This document shows, piece by piece, positions 19,101-29,191 of a DNA stretch of 64,000 bases. The notes below the pieces were generated by a model. The model was not told the origin of the DNA. It was given only the letters and a program-made list of their open reading frames with translations, and searched no databases. Position numbers and translations under genes: made by a program. Origin of the DNA: Pyropia yezoensis (Eukaryota; Rhodophyta; Bangiophyceae; Bangiales; Bangiaceae); NCBI GenBank assembly GCA_009829735.1, contig CM020620.1, forward strand, positions 14,319,420-14,383,419. Direction: 5' to 3'. Position 1 is the first letter of the stretch, and every line of letters starts with the position of its first letter.

Positions 19101-20265
19101 CCTGGGGCCCCTACCTGAGACCTCCAGTGGCAACATATACCTGCTCATCATTTGTGACCGGTTCTCCAAGTTCACTCGAGCAATCCCGTTGAGAACCATC
19201 ACGGCTCTGGATGTCACGTCGGCCTTCTGCGAGTACTGGATAGCTGCCTACGGCCCTCCAGACTCCGTCTTAACCGACAACGGTCCCCAGTTTGCATCCC
19301 TGTTCTTCCAAGGAGTCTGTGACCTGATGGGCATCAAGAACTTGTACACCACGACGTACCACCCTCAAACGAACGGCCAGGTGGAACGATTCAACCGGAC
19401 CCTAGTGGACATGCTACGGCACTACGTGGAGGAGCACCAAGAAGACTGGGACGAGCTCCTGGCTGTCCTCACTCTAGCCTACAACTCCCGAGTTCACCGG
19501 ACAACGGGAGTCGCTCCACTCGACTTTGTCACCCCAAGGCGGCTGACCAACTTCTCCCTGGAAAGAATACCGGATGGTCTCCAGCCTGCACTGAAGTCAG
19601 GTCCCAAGGCAAAGGATGAGTTCCTGGAACAACTAAAGCTCCTGCTCCCAAGAGTCAAGGAGTCAATTTCAAAGATCCAGGAGCGATACAAGCGGGACTA
19701 TGACAAGGGTGTCCGGGAAAAGAACAAGGAACTGGGTGGTGGCGACTGGGTTTTTGTGGACAACCATAGCAAGACCCGGGGGAAGCTGGACTCTAAGACG
19801 GATGGACCTTATGAGATTCTCAATACGGATGGCTGGACCTTCCTTCTAGACGTGGATGGCTCTCCGTACCGGGTGAGCAGCGACCATGTCACCCGAGCTC
19901 CACCGCCAAGCCAACGGGACTTGACCCGGCGTAAGCGGACTGCGATACCCTGGCTATCCCAAGAAGAAGGTCGGGAATTTGTCTACGTCAAGTTTGTCGA
20001 CCATGCCTGGAGAGATGGACGCCTGTACCTGCGAGTACGCTGGTTCGGATTCAACCCGGCAGATGATACCTGGGAACCCTCAAACCGGCTACCCATCGCG
20101 GACGTCTGTGCCTACACGCGACGGAACGGGATTGAGGGCACTCCCGTGGCCAGAGCCGGCAAGATTCTGGAGTCGGACACGGAGGAGGACCAAGAGGACG
20201 GGGCCACCCAAGACCCTCGGGACGAGACGAGCTCACCCGCAACGGATGTGGAACAAGAGGATTGA
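16165..20265 (+). CDS. pol: Pol polyprotein, family B (left copy): protease-RT-RNase H-integrase-chromodomain, with internal UAG
   Basis: Read in the -1 frame from the gag-end heptamer. Protease: Val-Asp-Thr-Gly-Ala-Gly at 16405-16422. A TAG at 16627-16629 falls straight after the Leu-Ile-Leu-Gly motif, then the frame stays open to 20265. Reverse transcriptase: about 17290-17880, catalytic Tyr-Leu-Asp-Asp near 17773. RNase H: Glu-Thr-Asp-Ala near 18222 and Arg-Thr-Asp-His near 18427. Integrase: zinc-binding His/Cys region about 18890-19025, catalytic Asp near 19093, Asp near 19274 and Glu in Gln-Val-Glu-Arg-Phe near 19380. Chromodomain: about 19980-20110, ending Trp-Glu-Pro. A complete chromovirus Pol apart from the UAG, acting in the particle and then the nucleus. 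Confidence 0.92.
16627..16629 (+). other. In-frame UAG between protease and reverse transcriptase (family B)
   Basis: The stop lies where the intact family A Pol has Cys after the same Ile-Leu-Gly motif. The 16 codons before the next large frame remain open and protein-like. It is repeated at 25408-25410 and in B3 at 39180-39182 (minus strand), so it predates both insertions. Confidence 0.8.
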
Positions 20266-20410
20266 GAAGAAGGGAACGGGTATATCAAGGAGAACACGCA
20301 ATACAAGCATGGAACAATCAAGGAAAACAAGCACCCGTTCGAGCAACCCTTCTCTCCGCCTCTTCCCTCCTCGCTTCTCCCAAGACCCTCACCCTCCTTG
20401 CCTCCAACGA

Positions 20411-22173
20411 CTACTCCCGGCGCGGACGCTGAGCCGCGGGAGTGTCCTCCGGCGCTGCCTCCGCGGTACGACGGGAACCGGAGGAAGACGGGATGACGTA
20501 GTGCGGTGGACGCGGTGCATCCCGGTATGACGCCATCGGAGTAGTACCAGTAGTTGCCGGTGGCTCCCGCTCATCCAGATATGTCCGTCGGCGCCGCTGG
20601 AAGCCCGTGAAGGTCTCTGACCACTGCTGGGCCAGGCCATGCCGCGTCAAAGTCGCCAGAAGTTCGCCAACCACCGGGTTGTTCGACATCTGGCCGCTGT
20701 CCGCGCAAGCAAACACCCGGTCGACCACGTCGTTCAAGACGCTGGCGTAAGTACCCAGCACCAGAGAGGACCCGACGCCTTCAACCTGCACCGGAAGACG
20801 ACCCAGCTGGTCTTCAATCATGCCGACGTCGTACTGGTCGCATGTTGGACCACCTTGGTTCAGGTACCAGTCAGGCACCCGGAAGCGGGTAAGGCGCAGA
20901 GTCGGCGCCGGATTCTCGAACCGGCCCGAGGATGACACTACCGGACGGTCCACAACGGCCCCCGAGACCGGAGTACCCAACTCCAGCGGAGGCACAGCGC
21001 CGCCGGCGTTGGAAGAAGGCGTCCGGGGTAGAGCGGCCGGAGTAGTCGGCGACCGCACGGCCACTCCCAGACTCGCCGCAGACAAGCGCGGTGCGGAGGA
21101 GCTTGAAGTACCGGCACAGCAGGAACAGGGCGCGGACGCGCCGGTGACGGTTCAGGCGAGGCAACCGGGGCGACAGGGGCAACAGGAGGAAGAGGAGCCG
21201 CCGCAGACGCCCGACCGACCGCCGCGGCCCATGCCGACTCCTGTACCGGCGGCCCAACTGGCAGAAGATCAAGGGCGGCCGGAGCAGGAAAGCTACCTAG
21301 CTGCGGCCCACGCCGGAAGCGGCGTCGCCAGCTGCACCTTGGCCGGAGAAGACTGGTAGACCACCTGCGCCCAACCGAAGCCATCCCGACGCGGGCGGTT
21401 CTGGTCGGCAATCGCGTTCAAGGAGTTCCGGTCATGCACCGGCACCAGACGCCGGAAGTCAATCATCGCCTGGAAGAGCTCCTTGTACTCCTCGTCCTCG
21501 CTGCACAGGAAGTCGACGGTCAACTTGTCGACAATCCAGACCATCAGGAGGTCAGGGAGAAACCAAAGCCGGTTGGACACCAAGACCTCATGAAGCCAGT
21601 GGTTGGCCGCCAAGACTGTCATCTCGGACGTGTACATCATGTACGGGATTGAGTGGAAGAAGCCCTTGATTGACGCCTGAGTCAAGGCGTCCAAGAAGTA
21701 CCAGGTGCAAGGGATGCTGGAAGGAGCAAACCCGACCGGGATCTCGACTTCCTGCTGCTGCGGGATGACCTTGGGGTAGTATGCCGCCCGGTTAGCCTTG
21801 TCCAGCTTCCAGAACTCCTGGTGGTTGCAGCTTACAAGGAAGTCACGCTGACGCCCGCGTCGCTCACCCTGCTCCCGTGCCGGCGACAACTTGGAGTATT
21901 TCCGGGTCAAGAAAGGCGGCTCCAGAGCGACCATGCTCGGACGGGGGTCGCAGTTCAAGCTTCCCGACCCCTTGAGCGCCTCGTCCCAGACCTTGAGCGC
22001 CCGGTGGACGTACCCTTCCTCCTCCGGCCACCGGAGAACGGACGCGGACACGCGACGCTCGGTCAGGGTAGATCCAGTACCGGTGCGAAGGGGAGATCCT
22101 CCAGACGAGCAACCCAAGAGGAACCCGAGAAGCTCTGGGAGCGGTCTTGTGCCAGGCGCATCTGGTCCGCCGT
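20411..22173 (-). pseudogene. Antisense accessory ORF, family B left copy (frameshifted, cut by gap)
   Basis: Same gene as 29192-31309, but single-base differences break it into at least two frames. These include an extra C at about 21309, a missing C near 21093 and a missing A near 22066. They cluster near the contig end, so sequencing or assembly error is as likely as real decay. The N-terminal part falls in the N gap. Confidence 0.75.
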
Positions 22174-22673
22174 NNNNNNNNNNNNNNNNNNNNNNNNNNN
22201 NNNNNNNNNNNNNNNNNNNNNNNNNNNNNNNNNNNNNNNNNNNNNNNNNNNNNNNNNNNNNNNNNNNNNNNNNNNNNNNNNNNNNNNNNNNNNNNNNNNN
22301 NNNNNNNNNNNNNNNNNNNNNNNNNNNNNNNNNNNNNNNNNNNNNNNNNNNNNNNNNNNNNNNNNNNNNNNNNNNNNNNNNNNNNNNNNNNNNNNNNNNN
22401 NNNNNNNNNNNNNNNNNNNNNNNNNNNNNNNNNNNNNNNNNNNNNNNNNNNNNNNNNNNNNNNNNNNNNNNNNNNNNNNNNNNNNNNNNNNNNNNNNNNN
22501 NNNNNNNNNNNNNNNNNNNNNNNNNNNNNNNNNNNNNNNNNNNNNNNNNNNNNNNNNNNNNNNNNNNNNNNNNNNNNNNNNNNNNNNNNNNNNNNNNNNN
22601 NNNNNNNNNNNNNNNNNNNNNNNNNNNNNNNNNNNNNNNNNNNNNNNNNNNNNNNNNNNNNNNNNNNNNNNNN
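22174..22673. other. Assembly gap, exactly 500 N
   Basis: A run of 500 N, a typical placeholder of unknown true length. If the locus were a genuine tandem with a shared middle LTR, about 790 bp would be missing here: roughly 540 bp of internal sequence and 255 bp of LTR. Confidence 0.98.
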
Positions 22674-22988
22674 CCGACCTGACGAGGTTAGACTCGGGTC
22701 GGGGCCACTCGGGGTTATGGGGGCTACCGGGCCAACGTGCCGGGGTTCCCCCAGATGCACGTTAAGAGGGACAGCGAGGCGCCCTCGGCCCGCGCCCTCA
22801 GGGAAAAAGACAACTGCGCGTTTGCTTTCCTCTTCCCCGTGTGCACTACCGTGCGTATCTGTTTGCCCTGCGAGCAGGCACGTGAGGCAACAGGCATACC
22901 ATTCTCGTAGTTCCCCTTTTTGCGTTACCTGTCCCTTTCCCCCGAGGGATATTGACACGTGTCTGAGAGGATCGAGTTTTATACCACA
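22674..22988 (+). repeat. Partial LTR of family B next to the gap
   Basis: Matches the last 317 bp of the LTR at 13636-14207. A G-run at 22718 has five G instead of seven, a homopolymer difference typical of low-quality contig ends. Confidence 0.85.
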
Positions 22989-23197
22989 TATTTGGTGGAG
23001 CAGCAGGGGATTGGAGTGTTTGAGAAGAGACATTTGGGAGCAGCGGTTGCGTTGTTCCTATTCTGTCTTTTTCTGTGGTTTGGGAATTATTTGCACCCGT
23101 TCACGGGAACCCCATTCCTGGCTCTCCAACCCCTCTCTTGTGGTCTTGCGATCTTTGGACACGCAGGTAACTGGACTGTGGCTGTCAAGAGACCAAC

Positions 23198-24958
23198 ATG
23201 GCTACCCTCCCTGGCACGACGGTGCCCGAAGGGGTAGACCCCGCGTCCCTTGACGCATCCCTGGTCACCGCGGGGGACGGTGCCCAACCCGGCGTTCTCC
23301 CTACGGGTGAAGCAGACCTGGGCGTGACATCCGGTAGTGGACTGGAGTCTACAGGCGGCCAAGTACCGCCTGCTCCCGTTCCTCCGGCTGTTCCTCCTGT
23401 GGGAGCCACCCCGGGGTCAACGGCGTTTGAGTCCGCTCGCAGCAGACGTCTCCCTCCTGTCGGTTCTACTCTTCAACCTCCAGGGATAGCCCCTGGTGTG
23501 TTTACTCCTGGACCCACACATGGCAGCTGGGTGTATACACCTCTTCCTGTGGGCACTAGCAGTGCCAGAGGCACCGCTATGACTGGTTCTACGGGTCTTC
23601 CTGAGACTTCGACTCCTGGGACCGGCCAAGCTTTTCCTCCCCTTGCGTCCTATGGGGCGGGGAGCTCCAAGACCGGTGACCGGAGCAGCCGTAGGCGTCG
23701 GCGTCGTCGCCGCCGCTCTAGCACCAGCGAGACCAGTTCCTCCAGCTCTGAGGAGGGATATGACTGGGATGCATCTCCCGGTCCTACCCGGCGCAGGCTA
23801 GTCGAGTTCGACTTCCCTGCCCACCAAGTGGGAGATGCCACCCTGAACAAGGTCACGTATTGGGGTAACTACCGGCTGGAGAACCAAGACCAAGGTTACA
23901 CCCGGAAGATGGCCAAGAAGATGGCATCCCTGAACCGGCGAATGCAGCCGAGCTTTGGGGGGCATCCTAAGTTTTCCGGGAAGAGACCGGCGCTTATCTT
24001 TGCCTTCCTGCGCCGGTTTGTCAAGGCATGCAATGACAACGATGTGTCCGAGGGCAAGGCTCTCTATCTCCTGGTTAACTTCATGACCGGAGAAGCGGAA
24101 CAGCGGTTTGCACAGGTTCTACCAGACTCTGCCGGGCACATTGTTGGACGTACCGTCGCGAGTTATCCGGAGGCGGTCAACTGGCTCCTGTCCAACTACG
24201 CAGACGCGGACTCCCTGCGTAAGGCAGTCGGTAGGCTGAACCGGGCAACCATGGAGAGACAAGAGACTCCAGAGGCGTTCGCCCGTCGTGTCCGGGAGAT
24301 GAGCGATGCTTGTGGCAACGTTTACCCTGAGGACAGGCTCAAGATGATCTTCTCGGAGGGGCTTCCTGAATATCTTCAAGTGGATGCGGAGAACTACAAC
24401 CAGGAACATCAAGAACATACCTTCCAGCAGTTGATGGCCTATACCCAGGGCAAGCACCGGCAAGCCAAGGCCCTCCAGGCTCCTATGGTATCAACCCCCA
24501 AGCCGTTGTCGCGAGTTCGTCCCGGACCCGACAAGTATAAGGGAGGTGATAACCCTGTACCGGTACTCGCAGTTGGCGAGGCCTCACCCATGGAGTCAAG
24601 GGACAAGTGGGGCGGCTTCGTTTCTAAGGAGCAACCTTCCCTGGTCGCCCCCAAGCAGATCAGGAACCAGCGGTTCCGGTCTTGCTGGCTGTGCCAGAAG
24701 GAGGATCATATGTCCTACCAGTGCCCGACCATTCCCGAGGATCTCCAGGAGAAACTCAAGCGTCAAGGACTGGTGTTTGCAAAGGCGGTCAACTGGGCTG
24801 ACCGGCGGGCACCCTCCAAGATGGACAAGGCACAGGTACATGCCATCCGAGTGGCAACCTTACAGAGCATCACGGAGGCTCTGGCAAGGGAAGCTCCTAC
24901 GGACTTTGACCTGGAGACCGAAACCTCTAAGGACTCCTCGGAGCCGGGAAACGAGTAG
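23198..24958 (+). CDS. gag: Gag polyprotein, family B (right copy)
   Basis: 586 residues, the same protein as 14417-16177 at an offset of 8781 bp. If the gap region is an assembly duplication, these two entries are one gene. This copy should be preferred because its downstream antisense ORF is intact. Confidence 0.92.
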   Translation: MATLPGTTVPEGVDPASLDASLVTAGDGAQPGVLPTGEADLGVTSGSGLESTGGQVPPAPVPPAVPPVGATPGSTAFESARSRRLPPVGSTLQPPGIAPGVFTPGPTHGSWVYTPLPVGTSSARGTAMTGSTGLPETSTPGTGQAFPPLASYGAGSSKTGDRSSRRRRRRRRRSSTSETSSSSSEEGYDWDASPGPTRRRLVEFDFPAHQVGDATLNKVTYWGNYRLENQDQGYTRKMAKKMASLNRRMQPSFGGHPKFSGKRPALIFAFLRRFVKACNDNDVSEGKALYLLVNFMTGEAEQRFAQVLPDSAGHIVGRTVASYPEAVNWLLSNYADADSLRKAVGRLNRATMERQETPEAFARRVREMSDACGNVYPEDRLKMIFSEGLPEYLQVDAENYNQEHQEHTFQQLMAYTQGKHRQAKALQAPMVSTPKPLSRVRPGPDKYKGGDNPVPVLAVGEASPMESRDKWGGFVSKEQPSLVAPKQIRNQRFRSCWLCQKEDHMSYQCPTIPEDLQEKLKRQGLVFAKAVNWADRRAPSKMDKAQVHAIRVATLQSITEALAREAPTDFDLETETSKDSSEPGNE

Positions 24959-27900
24959 GGCAGGCGCTCTCCCCAAGTGTCTTCCCGAATCTCCAACGGC
25001 AGGGTACTTCTACCTGTTCTCCCCTTGCGTGCCGGGAGAAAGGACGGCAGTTACCTGCTCAACCGGTAGCCGCCTGGACACCCTGTTTGTTCAAGGGGAC
25101 CTTGCTCGTCCTGCGTAAGGAAAACCTCAAGATTAATGCTCGTATGCGTGTGGGGGATAGCCTCCCCCAAGCTGTTACGCCGGTGGTCGACACGGGAGCC
25201 GGACCAAGCGTCATCACTGAGAACCTGTTACCTCCGGGCTGGCGTCGACATGCCTGGAGAGCGCCTACCAAGACCCGGATTGAAGACGCATCAGGTCAAA
25301 CCCTACGACCGCTTGGCCGTCTTCCCGTCGCCATCTATGTCAACAATGAACCAATGCTTTTTCCCTTTCTAGTAGTCAAGACTGTATCAGTCCCTCTCAT
25401 CCTAGGCTAGCACTTCCAGAAGCAGCATGTCAAGAGCATCCTACCCGGAGAAGGAAAGGTGCAGTTCAACCATGGGTTTGTGTCACCAGTGCTGGAGCAC
25501 CTGGACACCAAGGTTCGTGTGGCCAAGAACCAGAAGGAACGCATCCCACCCTCTACCTTGACCCTCATCAAACCGGTGCTCCTACTTCCTCGTTCGGAGA
25601 CCAAGGTTCAAGTCACGACCCGGACTGCAGGTCAATGCCTGATCTACGGACGCAAGGAATTTCTGGCGAAACACCGATTATACCTAGCCCACGGACACCA
25701 CAAGAAGGTGGAGAGGCACACCCCGTTCTCGGTGCTGATCGTCAACGTGAGCCAGAAGCCAATAACCCTCGCCAAGGGCACTCGAGTTGGTACAGCAGAG
25801 CCTTACCGGGGGTCCGCCCGCGCCATGAGCAAGGAAGACCTCTTCAACCTGCAACAAGAGCTGGCATCCAACTTGACGGCCTTAGACGTATCTCCGGAAC
25901 AAGAACAGGCTGGCCGTACTACTCCGAAGCCCGAACAAGCACCGCCCGGGATGCCGAAGGTCAACCAAGAAAACGTCCCTCCCGACTTGAAGGAGGCACT
26001 GGAGAAGCTTCTCCAGGAATATCGGCACCTGTGGTCCGGAGAGCTGGGCAAGATGGACGCCACCCTACACCGGATTCAACTCAAGCCAGATGCCAAACCA
26101 GTGCACATGCACCCATACCGGGCTGGACCTCATCGCCGGGATGAGATTGAGAAGCAGGTTAACAAGATGCTCAAGATGGATGTTATCGAGCCGTCTGATG
26201 GCGAGTGGGCTTTCCCGGTGGTAGTCGTCCCGAAACCTGGCGGTCACTTCCGTTTCTGCGTTGACTACAGACGCCTGAACGAGATGACAGTCAAGGATGT
26301 ATACCCGATACCCCGGATGGATGATTGCCTCGACTTTCTTGGTGATGCCACCCTCTTCTCGACGCTGGATTGTAATGCCGGTTACTGGCAGATCCCTCTG
26401 GCTGACGAGGACAAGGACAAGACTACCTTCACGTGCCACATGGGACTGTTCCGGTGCAAGCGTCTCCCTTTTGGTCTCACTAATGCTCCGGCAACCTTCC
26501 AGAGAGCCATCGACATCATCCTGTCGGGGCTAAGGTGGAGAACATGTTTGGTCTACCTGGACGACATCATTGTTTTCTCCAAGACCCCAGCGGAACACCT
26601 GGAGCACCTTCGAGAGGTCCTGGCCCTCCTGTCCAAGGCTGGAGTTACCCTCAAGGCCGAGAAGTGCCACCTGTTTGAGACTGAGGTGGAGTACCTGGGG
26701 CACGTGCTGAGTCCGGGGGAGCTCCGAGTCAATGAGAAGAACATCAAGGCCCTCCGGCATGCACGGCAACCCAAAACCCAGACGGAACTCAAGAGCTTCC
26801 TGGGTATGTGCAACGTCTACCGCCGGTTCGTACGAGACTACGCTCTGATTGCCCGGCCCTTGACCAAGCTTACTAGCAAGAAGCTTCCAGCACAACTCCC
26901 GGTGTTCGACGAGAAGCAGACAGCAGCCTTCGAAGAGCTCAAGAAGCGCCTGACCACCACTCCAGTACTGGCGTTACCCAAGCGGGAGGGTCAGTTTGTT
27001 CTGGAGACTGACGCCTGTGGCGTCCAGGTGGGGTGCTCACTACTCCAGCAGCAACCTGATGGGCACTTCCTCCCGATAGGCTACTACAGTCGCGTCTTGA
27101 CTCCAGCCGAGAAGAACTATTCCACGACCGAGCGCGAGTGCTTGGCGGTCGTCTGGGCTTGCTTCCTGTTACGTCTATATCTTGAAGGACAAGAGTTCCT
27201 CATCCGGACGGACCACGCCAGTCTAAGGTGGCTGCTATGCATGGACAGCAGTCAAGGAAGGGTCGCCCGGTGGCGCCTACGCCTTTCGGAGTTCAAGTAC
27301 AAGGTGTGCACCAGAGCAGGGAGGGAGCACCACTGCGCCGACACCATGTCCCGGCTGGAGACTCCTGCAGCCGATACCGGTCCTATCCCGGAGGAAATAC
27401 CTTGCTTCATCCTCCCGAATGTCGGACGTGGCTGGCATGCTCCCCTGTACGAGACACCTGACGCTCATCAACCGGTAACCATTCACCGGATGCTGGAGGC
27501 ACAATTGACGGACCCTCAATGCTTGGAGCTTCGCCACCAAATGGACCTGAACCGGAACAGTCGCTTCTCCGAGTCTACAGACGGACTCCTGGTACGGGTG
27601 TCACCCTTCGATGGGGCAACTCAAGTCTACGTACCCCGGGGCCTACGAGCTGACATCCTACGCCTGGAGCACTCGTCTCCCCAGGCCGGGCATCCTGGTA
27701 TCAATCGGATGTATGCTTCCATGAGACGACATTATTACTGGGAAACCATGGCCAGTGACGTCCATAAGTGCCTGGAGGCTTGTATTTCTTGTGCAAGGAA
27801 CCGGTTGTCCCAGAGGAAGAAGACTTCTAAGCTACGCCTATTCCCTGCGGCGGAGCCCTTTGCAAGCTTAAGCATGGACATCCTGGGGCCCCTACCTGAG

Positions 27901-29046
27901 ACCTCCAGTGGCAACATATACCTGCTCATCATTTGTGACCGGTTCTCCAAGTTCACTCGAGCAATCCCGTTGAGAACCATCACGGCTCTGGATGTCACGT
28001 CGGCCTTCTGCGAGTACTGGATAGCTGCCTACGGCCCTCCAGACTCCGTCTTAACCGACAACGGTCCCCAGTTTGCATCCCTGTTCTTCCAAGGAGTCTG
28101 TGACCTGATGGGCATCAAGAACTTGTACACCACGACGTACCACCCTCAAACGAACGGCCAGGTGGAACGATTCAACCGGACCCTAGTGGACATGCTACGG
28201 CACTACGTGGAGGAGCACCAAGAAGACTGGGACGAGCTCCTGGCTGTCCTCACTCTAGCCTACAACTCCCGAGTTCACCGGACAACGGGAGTCGCTCCAC
28301 TCGACTTTGTCACCCCAAGGCGGCTGACCAACTTCTCCCTGGAAAGAATACCGGATGGTCTCCAGCCTGCACTGAAGTCAGGTCCCAAGGCAAAGGATGA
28401 GTTCCTGGAACAACTAAAGCTCCTGCTCCCAAGAGTCAAGGAGTCAATTTCAAAGATCCAGGAGCGATACAAGCGGGACTATGACAAGGGTGTCCGGGAA
28501 AAGAACAAGGAACTGGGTGGTGGCGACTGGGTTTTTGTGGACAACCATAGCAAGACCCGGGGGAAGCTGGACTCTAAGACGGATGGACCTTATGAGATTC
28601 TCAATACGGATGGCTGGACCTTCCTTCTAGACGTGGATGGCTCTCCGTACCGGGTGAGCAGCGACCATGTCACCCGAGCTCCACCGCCAAGCCAACGGGA
28701 CTTGACCCGGCGTAAGCGGACTGCGATACCCTGGCTATCCCAAGAAGAAGGTCGGGAATTTGTCTACGTCAAGTTTGTCGACCATGCCTGGAGAGATGGA
28801 CGCCTGTACCTGCGAGTACGCTGGTTCGGATTCAACCCGGCAGATGATACCTGGGAACCCTCAAACCGGCTACCCATCGCGGACGTCTGTGCCTACACGC
28901 GACGGAACGGGATTGAGGGCACTCCCGTGGCCAGAGCCGGCAAGATTCTGGAGTCGGACACGGAGGAGGACCAAGAGGACGGGGCCACCCAAGACCCTCG
29001 GGACGAGACGAGCTCACCCGCAACGGATGTGGAACAAGAGGATTGA
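24946..29046 (+). CDS. pol: Pol polyprotein, family B (right copy), with internal UAG
   Basis: Frame, domains and the UAG (25408-25410) match the left copy. Landmarks: protease Asp-Thr-Gly near 25188, Tyr-Leu-Asp-Asp near 26554, integrase Asp near 27874, Asp near 28055 and Glu near 28161, chromodomain about 28760-28890. The C-terminal tail is acidic (Asp-Thr-Glu-Glu-Asp-Gln-Glu-Asp). Its stop at 29046 faces the stop of the antisense ORF at 29192 across 145 bp, so the two genes are convergent. Confidence 0.92.
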
Positions 29047-29191
29047 GAAGAAGGGAACGGGTATATCAAGGAGAACACGCAATACAAGCATGGAACAATC
29101 AAGGAAAACAAGCACCCGTTCGAGCAACCCTTCTCTCCGCCTCTTCCCTCCTCGCTTCTCCCAAGACCCTCACCCTCCTTGCCTCCAACGA

